Shown in pieces: positions 1-8,072 of a stretch of DNA of 64,000 nucleotides. Source of the DNA: Bacteroidales bacterium (GTDB lineage Bacteria; Bacteroidota; Bacteroidia; Bacteroidales; Bacteroidaceae); NCBI GenBank assembly GCA_030528885.1, contig JAUMXY010000003.1, forward strand, positions 20,931-84,930. The letters run 5' to 3'. The notes below the pieces were generated by a model. It was given only the letters and a program-made list of their open reading frames with translations. It was not told the origin of the DNA and ran no database searches. The translations under genes and the position numbers were made by a program. The stretch's first letter is position 1. The number at the start of each line of letters is the position of its first letter.

Positions 1-734
1 CCAACAATCACGTTGAGCATCTGCGCTGGGTCATCGAACTCGCCCTCAACGCGAACGGTATAGGTCTGTGTACCAATATCTACTGTACCATTCGTCACGT
101 TGCGGTTCTCTGCCGAGATGGCACCTGCAACCTGAGCAGGGCTCACATTGTAGGCCTCCATCTTCTGTGGATCCATATAGATATTGATTTCACGCCTTGG
201 CGCACCCGCGATGCTCACCGTACCCACACCATCAACACGTGCCAAAGGATTTGCCACGTTGTCGTCAAGTATCTTGTAAAGCGCTTTCTGCGATTCCTCA
301 GCCTGAACAGAAAGCATCAAGATAGGAATCATGTCCGTTGAGAACTTGAACAGGATAGGTGTCTGCGCCTCGTCAGGAAGAGAGTTGGACACCATGTCCA
401 GCTTGTCGCGGACATCGTTGGTCAACGCATCAATGTCATATCCAAACTCGAACTCGAGCGTGATGACAGACACGTTCTCACGGCTGTCGCTCGTCACATG
501 CTTCAAATGCTCCACAGAGTTCAGCGTGTTCTCAAGCGGACGGGTGATGTTATTCTCGATATCCTCTGCACTGGCACCCGTATAATACGTCATGACCATG
601 ATGGTATTGGTCTCGATGTCTGGATAAAGGTCAATAGGCAACTTTATCAGCGAGAAGATACCAAAGATAATCACTGCCAGGAAGCAGAGACTTGTCATAA
701 TCGGTCTTTTGACCGCACCTTCATATATACTCAT
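1..734 (-). CDS. RND efflux pump inner-membrane subunit, N-terminal part (runs off the window)
   Basis: This is the first 244 residues of an AcrB/HAE1-type pump; the rest lies outside the window. I start it at the ATG at 734 (protein begins MSIYEGAVKRPIMTS), which is followed at once by the first membrane helix and then by LPIDLYPDIE, the usual entry into the porter domain. Family members sit in the inner membrane as trimers and export drugs, bile salts or other amphiphiles using an ion gradient. It is the third gene of a tolC - adaptor - pump operon, 96 bases after the adaptor gene. The proton-relay helices TM4 and TM10 are not in the window, so coupling residues cannot be checked. Confidence 0.93.
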   Translation of the reverse strand, partial: MSIYEGAVKRPIMTSLCFLAVIIFGIFSLIKLPIDLYPDIETNTIMVMTYYTGASAEDIENNITRPLENTLNSVEHLKHVTSDSRENVSVITLEFEFGYDIDALTNDVRDKLDMVSNSLPDEAQTPILFKFSTDMIPILMLSVQAEESQKALYKILDDNVANPLARVDGVGTVSIAGAPRREINIYMDPQKMEAYNVSPAQVAGAISAENRNVTNGTVDIGTQTYTVRVEGEFDDPAQMLNVIV

Positions 735-830
735 ATACTTTACGGTTTTGAGGTCTTGCGGCACAACTCCTGCAATCAGCCTCTCCACAAGAAAGGAAAG
801 GCAATCATCAGGCTAAGCCGTACAACCGAT

Positions 831-1850
831 TTATTTTACTACTTCCACTTCTCTGCCATTGGCAAGACGGCTCTGGCCTGCAATAACAACCTCGTCACCT
901 GGCTGCACGCCACTGATGATTTCATAGCTGGTGCCGATGTGCAGACCAAGTTCTACCTTATTGTAAGATACCTTGCCATCCTTATATACATATACATAAC
1001 GGTCGCCCGCACCAATCTGCTTCACAAGCGCCTCATCTGGAACAAGCACGTGGCTGACGCTTCCAAAATTCACTTTCGCACGAGCAAACATGCCTGGGCG
1101 TACTTTCTGAGCAGCATTGCTGATAGTCACCTCAACAGGGAACGTGTGGGTGTTCACATCAATCGTTGGGTAGATGACGGTCATCTTGCCCTCGAAAGTT
1201 TCACCTTCATACGCATCAAGCTCTATGCTCACAGGCATGCCCTTTGCCACCTTCTTATAGAAAGACTCTGAGATGTTCACAATGACTTTCACTGGGTTGG
1301 TCTGCTCAACAGTCAGCACAGGACCATTGCCAGAAGAATACATATCACCATCGTCATAGTTGCGCACTGTCACGACACCGCTGATAGGAGATACCAGCTG
1401 GGTGTTCTCCACCAGCTGCTTGTACTGAGTGGCAAGCACATCGAGCGCCATCTTGGCATTGTCGTATTCAGCCTTGCTGGCGCCACCAACCTGATAGAGC
1501 TGCTCTGTACGTCCGAACTCAATCTTTTGGTTCTCCAACTGAAGTTTCAGCTGCTGCAAACTGCTCGCATCAAGCTGCACAAGCATCTGACCCTTACGCA
1601 CCTGATCGCCCACTTCCACATAAATCTTCTCGATACGGTAAGGAGTGTTAGGCGCAATATTATTCTTCACATCACTCTCAACAACGGCTGTGTAAGTCTC
1701 TGTCTGAGGAATGTCTTCACTTGACACCTTAGCGATTTTCACCTGTACTTTTTCTTGCTGAACTGCTTCAGCCTTCTCGTCGCCCTTATTGTCACAAGAA
1801 ACAGCAAACACTGCAAGGGCAGCAAACGATAATGTCTTCAAATATTTCAT
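831..1850 (-). CDS. RND efflux periplasmic adaptor lipoprotein (AcrA/MexA type)
   Basis: The 339-residue protein has a lipoprotein signal ending AVSC, so Cys19 should carry the lipid anchor. The body shows the adaptor order: a half lipoyl motif near residues 65-90 (EKIYVEVGDQVRKGQMLVQL), an alpha-helical hairpin, the second lipoyl half (VSPISGVVTVRNYDDGD), then beta-barrel and membrane-proximal domains with RPGMFARAKV and VLVPDEALV. It should bridge the pump encoded downstream to the TolC-like channel encoded 9 bases upstream. Length and layout are normal for the family. The substrate cannot be predicted. Confidence 0.95.
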   Translation of the reverse strand: MKYLKTLSFAALAVFAVSCDNKGDEKAEAVQQEKVQVKIAKVSSEDIPQTETYTAVVESDVKNNIAPNTPYRIEKIYVEVGDQVRKGQMLVQLDASSLQQLKLQLENQKIEFGRTEQLYQVGGASKAEYDNAKMALDVLATQYKQLVENTQLVSPISGVVTVRNYDDGDMYSSGNGPVLTVEQTNPVKVIVNISESFYKKVAKGMPVSIELDAYEGETFEGKMTVIYPTIDVNTHTFPVEVTISNAAQKVRPGMFARAKVNFGSVSHVLVPDEALVKQIGAGDRYVYVYKDGKVSYNKVELGLHIGTSYEIISGVQPGDEVVIAGQSRLANGREVEVVK

Positions 1851-1859
1851 AATTACACT

Positions 1860-3206
1860 TTATTTCAGATAAGTTTCGCGACCAAGAGTGTAATCGAGGT
1901 CTGCTTTATTAGTTAAATAATCATATATAGACTGCACATAAGTCAATTCTGCCTGTGTCAGCGCAGTTTCGCTCTGGTTCAGCTCAAGAATAGTGCCGCG
2001 TCCCACTTCGTAACGCTTGCCAGAAATCTGAACCGCCTTGCCAGCTTGCTTTACTGCTTCAGAATTACTCTCCACCTGCGCAATTGTGCTTGCCATGTTC
2101 TGCTTATAGCTCTCCACTGCCATGCTCAGTTTACGCTCTGTATCCAAACGAGTGTCCTCCAACTGAGCTATCCGCACACGGTTGCTCTTCAACTTAGTCC
2201 AGTTGTCGGCGTGGAATATAGGAATGTTCACAGCAAAAGCGATAGAAGCGCTTGGCGAATAGCTGTAGCCAAAGACATTCCAGTCAGGATTGGACACGCT
2301 CTGATATTGGCCTGTAAGTTGAATGCCGACAGTAGGCAAAAAGTTTGTCTTCAGCAACTTGCGAGTACGCTCCAGCAACTTCATGTTGTAATCCAACTGA
2401 AGCAGTGAAGAGTTTCTCTCAAGCTCATAGCCAGCAGCTTCAGACTGAGGAAGCGCCAGACCTGACTCGTAGCGTTTCAGGCTGTCATCAATCACAAAAG
2501 CGACATCTGCCGTCACGCCCATCAGCACTTTCAGCTGGAGCATCGCCAGATTAAGACCCGTCTGAGCGCTTACAAGACTTGAGTTCATTGAGCGCATCTG
2601 CACCTCAGCACTAATCTTGTCATACTCGCTCACGCTACCCACCTTGTATTTGCTGTTCACCACATCAAAATTCTCCTTGCTCGTATTGTAGCTCTTCTGC
2701 ATCACAGCATAACTGTCTTGAGCCAACAAGGCTGAATAATACGCTTTAGTCACTTGATTCACCAGATCAAGCCTGCTGCTGCGAGCCTTTTCCTGAGCCA
2801 GCAGCACATCTTCCTTGGTCAGCTTCATGTTCTGATACACAGCAGGAGCGAATACGGGAAGGTTCAAAGCCAAAGCACCAGTTGCTGTAGAAGAGCCGTC
2901 CTGTCCAAACTTAATCTTATTACCTCCGATTTTCATTTCCGCCACCTTGATGCTGTGCGAAAACGACAGCGTTGCGTCCAACGTAGGCAGCAAAGCCTGC
3001 CAAGCTTCAGAATCTGCAATCTTCTTCAGCTCTACATCCCTGTCTGCCACACGGATGGTGGGGTTCTCATCCAGCGCAATGCCTATCGCTTTCTCCAGCG
3101 TCAGACTCATCGTCCCTAGCGACGCATCGCTCTGCACCTGAGCACCAGCATTCAGCGTACTTGCTAACAGAATGCCGTATGCCATCAATAGTTTTTTGAC
3201 CTTCAT
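1860..3206 (-). CDS. TolC-family outer-membrane efflux channel
   Basis: The 448-residue protein starts at the ATG at 3206; a reading from the TTG three codons upstream is possible but less likely. A signal peptide (MKVKKLLMAYGILLAS, cleaved near AGAQ) is followed by the two-fold OEP repeat typical of TolC: long amphipathic helices with LEKAIGIALDENPTIRVADR at the start and GRGTILELNQSETALTQAEL towards the end. It forms the outer-membrane exit duct for the pump encoded by the next two genes. It is the first gene of the operon and has a consensus promoter directly upstream. Confidence 0.94.
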   Translation of the reverse strand: MKVKKLLMAYGILLASTLNAGAQVQSDASLGTMSLTLEKAIGIALDENPTIRVADRDVELKKIADSEAWQALLPTLDATLSFSHSIKVAEMKIGGNKIKFGQDGSSTATGALALNLPVFAPAVYQNMKLTKEDVLLAQEKARSSRLDLVNQVTKAYYSALLAQDSYAVMQKSYNTSKENFDVVNSKYKVGSVSEYDKISAEVQMRSMNSSLVSAQTGLNLAMLQLKVLMGVTADVAFVIDDSLKRYESGLALPQSEAAGYELERNSSLLQLDYNMKLLERTRKLLKTNFLPTVGIQLTGQYQSVSNPDWNVFGYSYSPSASIAFAVNIPIFHADNWTKLKSNRVRIAQLEDTRLDTERKLSMAVESYKQNMASTIAQVESNSEAVKQAGKAVQISGKRYEVGRGTILELNQSETALTQAELTYVQSIYDYLTNKADLDYTLGRETYLK

Positions 3207-3258
3207 TTTTACCAATTTTACATTAACTTTATTATCCTAAAATATTAAATATCGGGTG

Positions 3259-3289
3259 CAAAGTTAGAAATATTTGCGGTATCAGCCAA
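3259..3289 (-). promoter_or_regulatory. Bacteroidetes promoter of the tolC-adaptor-RND operon
   Basis: On the minus strand TTG (3289-3287) is followed after 20 bases by TAACTTTG (3266-3259). This matches the primary sigma-factor consensus of Bacteroidetes (TTG, 19-21 bases, TAnnTTTG). It lies about 50 bases before the tolC start codon. Confidence 0.75.
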
Positions 3290-3393
3290 CCATTTAACAC
3301 ACATTAAACTCGAAAATGACCGTCAAAGCAAACAAAAGGATGAAGAACTCGACTTTTAGAACCATTTCATACCTAAAAACAAGAAAAAAAACA

Positions 3394-3401
3394 TACCTTT
3401 G
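3394..3401 (+). promoter_or_regulatory. -7 box of luxS promoter
   Basis: TACCTTTG lies 25 bases before the luxS ATG and fits the Bacteroidetes -7 box. No clear TTG is seen at the -33 position, so only half the promoter is recognisable. Confidence 0.6.
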
Positions 3402-3426
3402 CAGACAAAAAGACAATAATATCAAC

Positions 3427-3906
3427 ATGAAGAAAATCCCATCATTTACCATCGACCATCTGCGGCTTCTGCGCGGCATATACGTCAGCAGAAAAGACCA
3501 GATAGGCACACACACTGTCACCACATTTGACATCAGAATGAAAGAGCCCAACCGACAGCCTGCATTATCTCCCTCCGCACTTCACTGCATCGAGCATCTT
3601 GCAGCCACGTTCCTGCGCAACCATCCTGTCTGGAAGGATTCCATCATCTACTGGGGACCTATGGGATGCCTCACGGGGAACTATCTGCTCGTAAAAGGCG
3701 ACCACACATCGAAGGACATTCTTCCGCTCATGCAAGAGACATTCACTTTTATAGCCAACTTCGAGGGGGAAGTTCCTGGACAAACTGCAAAAGACTGCGG
3801 AAACTATCTGCTCATGAATCTTCCGGAGGCAAAATGGGAAGCCAAACAATATCTTGCAGAGGTACTCAACAACATCACAGAAAAGAACCTCATTTACCCC
3901 GAATAA
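3427..3906 (+). CDS. luxS: S-ribosylhomocysteine lyase LuxS
   Basis: The 159-residue protein has the normal LuxS length when started at the ATG at 3427; a longer in-frame reading upstream crosses the promoter and is rejected. The metal site is intact: His53 and His57 in HCIEH, and Cys124 in DCGNY. The catalytic Cys81 lies in GCLTGNY. LuxS cleaves S-ribosylhomocysteine to homocysteine and DPD, the precursor of autoinducer-2, and so recycles S-adenosylhomocysteine. It stands alone with its own promoter. Confidence 0.97.
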   Translation: MKKIPSFTIDHLRLLRGIYVSRKDQIGTHTVTTFDIRMKEPNRQPALSPSALHCIEHLAATFLRNHPVWKDSIIYWGPMGCLTGNYLLVKGDHTSKDILPLMQETFTFIANFEGEVPGQTAKDCGNYLLMNLPEAKWEAKQYLAEVLNNITEKNLIYPE

Positions 3907-3982
3907 ATCGTAAAAAAGGTTCTCAGATACTAAAAAAACGTGCCGTGCACGAACACAGATGTTAAGAAACATGTTTTAACGT

Positions 3983-4013
3983 TTGCACAGCCGACACAAA
4001 TCCCCTACCTTTG
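3983..4013 (+). promoter_or_regulatory. Consensus promoter in front of a short non-coding stretch
   Basis: TTG (3983-3985), 20 bases, then TACCTTTG (4006-4013) is a full match to the Bacteroidetes promoter consensus. No open reading frame of any size follows. The sequence instead runs into a terminator hairpin about 60 bases on. Confidence 0.7.
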
Positions 4014-4019
4014 CAACAT

Positions 4020-4107
4020 CCTAAAAACAATCTTTTTACCTTAAAAAAAATTAATACTTATTGAGAACAGAAAAGCGCCGATCGAGATGATTAGCGCTTT
4101 TTCGTTT
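4020..4107 (+). ncRNA. Candidate small RNA between luxS and the DUF4421 gene
   Basis: A perfect promoter (3983-4013) predicts a transcript start near 4020. A hairpin with an 8-bp stem followed by T-rich sequence (4071-4101) predicts an end near 4107, giving an RNA of about 88 bases. The body is A/T-rich with no credible coding frame. The terminator half overlaps the last codons of the convergent DUF4421 gene, so the RNA is antisense to that mRNA's 3' end. It could be a regulator or an accidental promoter; no known family was recognised. Confidence 0.45.
4071..4101. terminator. Bidirectional intrinsic terminator
   Basis: AAAAGCGC (4071-4078) pairs perfectly with GCGCTTTT (4094-4101) around a 15-base loop, with T-rich sequence after the right arm and the mirrored T tract on the minus strand. 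It can end luxS or small-RNA transcripts on the plus strand and the DUF4421 transcript on the minus strand. Confidence 0.6.
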
Positions 4108-5110
4108 TATACAGCCTGATGCCCCAAAACAGTCTTGCGCGCCACTTGGCATAGTTGATGTCCACCCTGTCATCACCAAGCACAGAAAGGGTCACCACGC
4201 ACGAGCCGCCAACGAAGCACTTCTTCGAATAAGAATAAACAAATGACATACGTTCCGTAAAGATTGCATCAGGGAACTCTGTCTCCATATCACGACGCAC
4301 CCCATCAACCTCCACATTGTTGCGATTGACCAGCACCAAAGTCGGCAAAGCTGAAAGATGCAACAGCAACTTTTTATTCACAACCCAATTATAGCCATAC
4401 CCCACCCCGACTCCGAAACTCCCCAGATACACACGCATATTCGACAAGCCGGCTGCCTCATCCGCCATTGTCTTGACGCGTCCTCCCATGTAGGAAAGCC
4501 CCACCAGCCAAGACCCTGCGCTCCTACGCTGAATGTATGATTGCGAAAAGGCTGCCGGATAAGAGAAACGATGCCCATTGAAAGCATAATAAGCATTAAC
4601 ATTCAGCATTTTCAGGCCCGCCGCCCCTTGGGGAAAAGGAATCACTTCGCCCTCAAAAGACGCATGGCCCGACAAAGTCTTTGAATTCAGATAGACCACA
4701 TCAACTCCATACCTGTTGGCATAAGCATTCAGATTCAGTTCAAAATCCTTGTTCTTGCCACTCCAGCTGGCTGGATTGAAAGCCAGCCCTGCAGCAATCC
4801 CACGATAATTCACTCCCACACTCATCGTCACCTTATGTCCCGTACGAAGCCTGCTACGCCCCTCAGCTCCTTCCACTCGCCTGTCCACGTCAATGCCAAA
4901 TCCAGACAAGTTGCCACGCACTTTCACCATCCACGGCTCAGCAGGACGAGCGATGTATCCCGTATCATATTTGATGTCGAAGTATCTAGCTGTTACAGCG
5001 CTATCGATTTTCTCCCTTACGATTTCGCGTCTGGTTTGGGAACACGCTGCCCCTGCATTCACCCAAAGAAATGTGACAAGCACAACGGTTCTAAACAAAC
5101 TTGTACGCAT
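4091..5110 (-). CDS. DUF4421 family secreted or outer-membrane protein
   Basis: The protein is about 339 residues when started at the ATG at 5110; a TTG four codons upstream also keeps the frame. It has an N-terminal signal peptide (hydrophobic residues 9-22) with Cys23 after it, but the residues before the Cys do not make a good lipobox, so export by signal peptidase I is as likely. The rest is rich in alternating hydrophobic/polar strands and aromatic residues (for example LSGHASFEGEVIPFP and VGVGYGYNWVVNKKLLLHLSA), consistent with an outer-membrane beta-barrel. DUF4421 is a Bacteroidetes family of unknown function. It stands alone. Confidence 0.75.
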   Translation of the reverse strand: MRTSLFRTVVLVTFLWVNAGAACSQTRREIVREKIDSAVTARYFDIKYDTGYIARPAEPWMVKVRGNLSGFGIDVDRRVEGAEGRSRLRTGHKVTMSVGVNYRGIAAGLAFNPASWSGKNKDFELNLNAYANRYGVDVVYLNSKTLSGHASFEGEVIPFPQGAAGLKMLNVNAYYAFNGHRFSYPAAFSQSYIQRRSAGSWLVGLSYMGGRVKTMADEAAGLSNMRVYLGSFGVGVGYGYNWVVNKKLLLHLSALPTLVLVNRNNVEVDGVRRDMETEFPDAIFTERMSFVYSYSKKCFVGGSCVVTLSVLGDDRVDINYAKWRARLFWGIRLYKTKKR

Positions 5111-5415
5111 AGCACCAGACAATAATTACACATTATTAATTTAACGTAAGTTCGACGAATTTAGATTCTGCGAATTCAAAAAGCATCTGCAAATTTATAA
5201 CAAGTAATTGAAAAACTCTTCAAAAGGAGTTGAAAAATGAAGTTTCCTTCTTGGTCTTGTGTTGATTTTCTATGTGATTTTATAAATAACGTGAGCTCAC
5301 GCCCCCCTTATATATGTCTCTTATGAAAAATGATGAAATCTGCACGAAAAGCACCCTCTTTGGAGCATACCAGCCTCCACGTCACAGAGATTTATGCCGA
5401 TGTGTATATATTATT

Positions 5416-5845
5416 TTAACGTGAGTTCGATATAACAAAGACATGTTTTTTGCAGTGCCTCGCAAAGCGACTCTTCATATCGAGCTGAAGTCTTTGATAA
5501 CGTTTCGTACCCGAGGGGTGCACCGCATCGTACCCCCTCGGGTACGCTTTTTGTGCCCTTTTCCCTCCAAAATCCCAAATCGTTGATACTCAGACATGCC
5601 GCCCGTGTCGGAAATAATAGGCACAGGGTGTTCGTGTTATTATGCGCACGGTGTCTGAAACCTTGTCTGCACGGTGTGCGTTTGCAGCCACTTGCCAAGC
5701 CCTCCTCAAGAAGAAAAGAGGCACAAGATGAAAATGCCCTGTGCCTCCGTGCTGAAGTGTCAGCATCTGACAAGTGTCGTGAACGTTTGGAAAGGCGAGT
5801 CCGATATGACAAAAAACACATATTGGGAGTATATCGAACTCACAC
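5416..5845 (+). repeat. MITE-like element with inverted ends; core duplicated at 57 kb
   Basis: The left end reads TTAACGTGAGTTCGATATAAC (5416-5436, here described as positions 5416-5436 with core GTGAGTTCGATATA) and the right end carries its inverted form, ATATCGAACTCACAC (5831-5845). Between them are a GC-rich inverted repeat and a stretch, 5546-5735, that is almost identical in inverted orientation to 57290-57490. A hairpin GAGGCACA/TGTGCCTC closes that stretch. It encodes no recognisable protein, so it would depend on another element's transposase to move. The exact borders are inferred from the inverted ends only. Confidence 0.55.
5506..5551. repeat. GC-rich intergenic inverted repeat, copy A
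   Basis: CGTACCCGAGGGG (5506-5518) pairs perfectly over 13 bp with CCCCTCGGGTACG (5534-5546), and CTTTTT follows. It is one of six loci in the window with the core CGTACCCCTCGGGTCCGA or its complement. The T tract means it could end transcription on the plus strand. Confidence 0.85.
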
Positions 5846-5963
5846 CAATGAAAAGTACACATTCACCAGGCCTCTCCCCCACCTCTTCCGCCTTACACGC
5901 TGGATAAGAACGAGATAATGCAGTTTTTTCTTACGAGCCTTCTCTCTTATGTATTTTTTTTTG

Positions 5964-5971
5964 TACCTTTG
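5964..5971 (+). promoter_or_regulatory. -7 box upstream of the ThiD/PdxK-type kinase
   Basis: TACCTTTG lies 29 bases before the ATG at 6001 and matches the Bacteroidetes -7 box. No TTG is found at the expected -33 distance. Confidence 0.55.
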
Positions 5972-6000
5972 CAGTTTGAAACAGAAGAATACATTGAGGA

Positions 6001-6828
6001 ATGAGCAAGAAAAAGCTGAATATCGTGTTTCTGATTGCAGGTAGCGAGCCGCTGGGCAGCGCTGGCATGCAGGCGGACATCAAAGCCGTAACGGCATGTG
6101 GCGGCTATGCTGCATGTGCGCTGACAGGCATTGTGGACGAAGATACTCAAAGGGTCAAGAGCGTTACTCCGCTCCCTGTAGACCTTGTGGTGAGCCAAGC
6201 AGATTCCTTTCTTGGCGACGTAGGCGCTCAATGCATCAAGACAGGAGTGCTGCCTACGGCTGAAATCATCGAGGGAGTTGCCGGTGTGCTGAAACGTTAT
6301 TCAGAACCAAAGAAAGTGATTGACCCCGTGATAGTGGACAGCAAGGGAAAGCAGCTCGTCTGCGACAGCAGCATCAATGCATACAAAGAAAAACTGTTTT
6401 CTCTGGCAACGCTAATCACTCCCAACAGGCGCGAGGCAGAAGTGCTGTTAGGCCACAAGATAGACGATGTGGAAAGCGATGTCAAAGAGCTGGGGAAATG
6501 GGGATGCAGCGTGATTATTAAAAGCATTGAGGAAGAGGGCGGCATGCTGAGCGACGTGCTTTACAATGCCAAGACTGGAAACATCAGAGTGTTCCGCAAG
6601 AAACGTATTGCCACAAACAATGTAAACGGCACAGGAGACTCTTTCTCTTCAGCCATCGCCACCTATCTGGCCAAAGGGTATGAGCTGGAAGAGGCTGTCG
6701 AAAAAGGCGAGGAGTTTATAGGAAAAGCCATAGCCCTAGGAGCCGAATATGAGTTCGGACACGGCTATGGACCAGTGCACCCATGCTTCATGGAGGACAA
6801 GGCTACACACGAAAGAATATATAATTAA
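6001..6828 (+). CDS. ThiD/PdxK-type kinase (hydroxymethylpyrimidine or pyridoxal kinase)
   Basis: The 275-residue protein belongs to the ribokinase-superfamily branch that includes ThiD and ThiD-like pyridoxal kinases. The N-terminal substrate motif IAGSEPLGSAGMQADIKAV (residues 12-30), the DPVIVDSKGK segment near 108 and ITPNRREAEVLLG near 139 are all present. The anion-hole motif is GTGD (210-213). Typical ThiD proteins have GTGC there, with a reactive Cys, whereas pyridoxal kinases of the PdxK/PdxY type have GTGD. The protein may therefore phosphorylate pyridoxal or pyridoxine rather than, or as well as, the thiamine pyrimidine. No thiamine gene is nearby. leuB follows after 74 bases and could be co-transcribed. 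Confidence 0.8.
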   Translation: MSKKKLNIVFLIAGSEPLGSAGMQADIKAVTACGGYAACALTGIVDEDTQRVKSVTPLPVDLVVSQADSFLGDVGAQCIKTGVLPTAEIIEGVAGVLKRYSEPKKVIDPVIVDSKGKQLVCDSSINAYKEKLFSLATLITPNRREAEVLLGHKIDDVESDVKELGKWGCSVIIKSIEEEGGMLSDVLYNAKTGNIRVFRKKRIATNNVNGTGDSFSSAIATYLAKGYELEEAVEKGEEFIGKAIALGAEYEFGHGYGPVHPCFMEDKATHERIYN

Positions 6829-6902
6829 TGTACAACTTTATAATGGCATGACAGGCCGGCATAAGCCTTTCATACATTATAAGTCATAAACAGAATAAAG
6901 AA

Positions 6903-7964
6903 ATGAATTTGAAGATTGCAGTTCTGGCAGGCGATGGCATCGGACCAGAAATCATGGAGCAAGGAGTGGCTGTATGCAGCGCCATTGCTGACAAGTTTGG
7001 ACACGAAGTAAGTTACAAAGAAGGCATTTGTGGCGCTCATGCCATTGACGAGGTGGGCGACCCTTTCCCTGAAGACACATTTCAGACATGTATGGACGCT
7101 GATGCCGTGCTGTTTGCGTCTGTAGGCGACCCCAAGTTTGACAACAACCCCAACGCCAAGGTGCGTCCTGAACAAGGACTGCTGGCCATGAGAAAGAAAC
7201 TGGGTCTGTTTGCTAACATCCGTCCTGTCACAACATTTGACTGCCTCATTCACAAGTCTCCGCTGAAGGATGAGCTGGTGCGTGGCGCAGACTTCATCTG
7301 CATCCGAGAACTGACCGGCGGCATGTATTTCGGCGAGAAGAAGGAAGGCAGCGACTACGCGTATGACACTAACGCATATTCTCGCGCCGAAGTGGAAAGA
7401 ATTCTGAAAGTAGCTTATCAGTATGCTCGCCAGAGAAGAAAGCACCTGACCGTAGTGGACAAAGCTAACGTGCTGGCATCAAGCCGCCTCTGGAGAGCTG
7501 TTGCTCAAGAAATGGCTCCACAATACCCTGACGTGACAACAGATTTCATGTATGTGGACAATGCCTCCATGCGCATGATTCAGGAACCAACTTTCTTTGA
7601 CGTCATGGTGACAGAGAACACGTTTGGTGACATCCTGACAGACGAGGGAAGCTGCATCACTGGCTCTATGGGCCTGCTCCCTTCTGCATCTACAGGCGAG
7701 CACACTCCTGTGTTTGAGCCTATCCATGGCAGCTGGCCACAGGCTAAGGGCTTGAACATCGCCAACCCGCTTGCTCAGATTCTGTCTGTCGCTATGATGT
7801 ATGAGTACTTTGGACTCCAAGCAGAAGGCGACCTCATCCGTGAAGCCGTGAACGCCTCACTCGACCAAAACGTACGTACACCAGAGATTCAAGTTGAAGG
7901 TGGTGAGAAATACGGCACGAAAGAAGTCGGCGCATGGATTGTTGACTACATCAAGAATCACTAA
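6903..7964 (+). CDS. leuB: 3-isopropylmalate dehydrogenase
   Basis: The 353-residue protein has the normal length for LeuB and opens with the nucleotide-binding start [15 protein letters not shown]. The substrate loop carries the conserved arginines ([21 protein letters not shown], split here around residues 87-107), and the C-terminal half has DNASMRMIQ and the NAD motif GLLPSAS...[10 protein letters not shown]. It oxidises and decarboxylates 3-isopropylmalate in leucine synthesis. In this window leuA, leuC and leuD are not adjacent, so it is separated from its usual partners; instead it lies between a vitamin kinase gene and metA. Confidence 0.97.
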   Translation: MNLKIAVLAGDGIGPEIMEQGVAVCSAIADKFGHEVSYKEGICGAHAIDEVGDPFPEDTFQTCMDADAVLFASVGDPKFDNNPNAKVRPEQGLLAMRKKLGLFANIRPVTTFDCLIHKSPLKDELVRGADFICIRELTGGMYFGEKKEGSDYAYDTNAYSRAEVERILKVAYQYARQRRKHLTVVDKANVLASSRLWRAVAQEMAPQYPDVTTDFMYVDNASMRMIQEPTFFDVMVTENTFGDILTDEGSCITGSMGLLPSASTGEHTPVFEPIHGSWPQAKGLNIANPLAQILSVAMMYEYFGLQAEGDLIREAVNASLDQNVRTPEIQVEGGEKYGTKEVGAWIVDYIKNH

Positions 7965-7996
7965 GAACGGATTACGGCCAAGCCCGCGAACATTCA

Positions 7997-8048
7997 GGCA
8001 TTAAGGAACAGAGAGGCGTTCGCCTTCCTTATCAGTTCCTTAATGCCT
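7997..8048 (+). promoter_or_regulatory. Long hairpin in the leuB-metA spacer
   Basis: AGGCATTA...GGAAC (7997-8010) pairs with GTTCC...TAATGCCT (8036-8048), a 13-bp stem with one bulged A. The loop holds a smaller stem AGGC/GCCT. No T tract follows the stem, so it is a weak terminator. It may stabilise the leuB 3' end or act in the metA leader, where it ends about 25 bases before the start codon. Confidence 0.4.
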
Positions 8049-8072
8049 CTTACCCAAAGACACATAAGCATT

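Larger units (their letters stand above)
5111..6000. other. 890-bp spacer filled with repeat remnants
   Basis: This divergent spacer holds no credible gene. It contains an IS-end-like motif (TTAACGTAAGTTCGACGAAT, 5141-5160), a small palindrome CGTGAGCTCACG near 5290-5301, a MITE-like element (5416-5845) with an embedded GC-rich repeat (5506-5551), and the thiD-side promoter near its right edge. The open frames that cross it follow the repeat and are not supported as genes. Confidence 0.7.

Noticed and set aside
831-1271. Plus-strand frame overlapping the start region of the first efflux operon
   Set aside because: The minus-strand adaptor gene covers it and shows a lipobox and lipoyl motifs; the plus frame has none.
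5553-5918. Open frame of 121 codons in the 5.4 kb element
   Set aside because: It is open because the element is GC-rich; the matching frame at 57 kb runs into a gene. I treat both as non-coding.
7965-8072. SAM-II riboswitch upstream of metA
   Set aside because: The SAM-II class occurs before metA in some bacteria, but I do not find its conserved AGCTAAAAAGG-type core here; only a simple hairpin is present.
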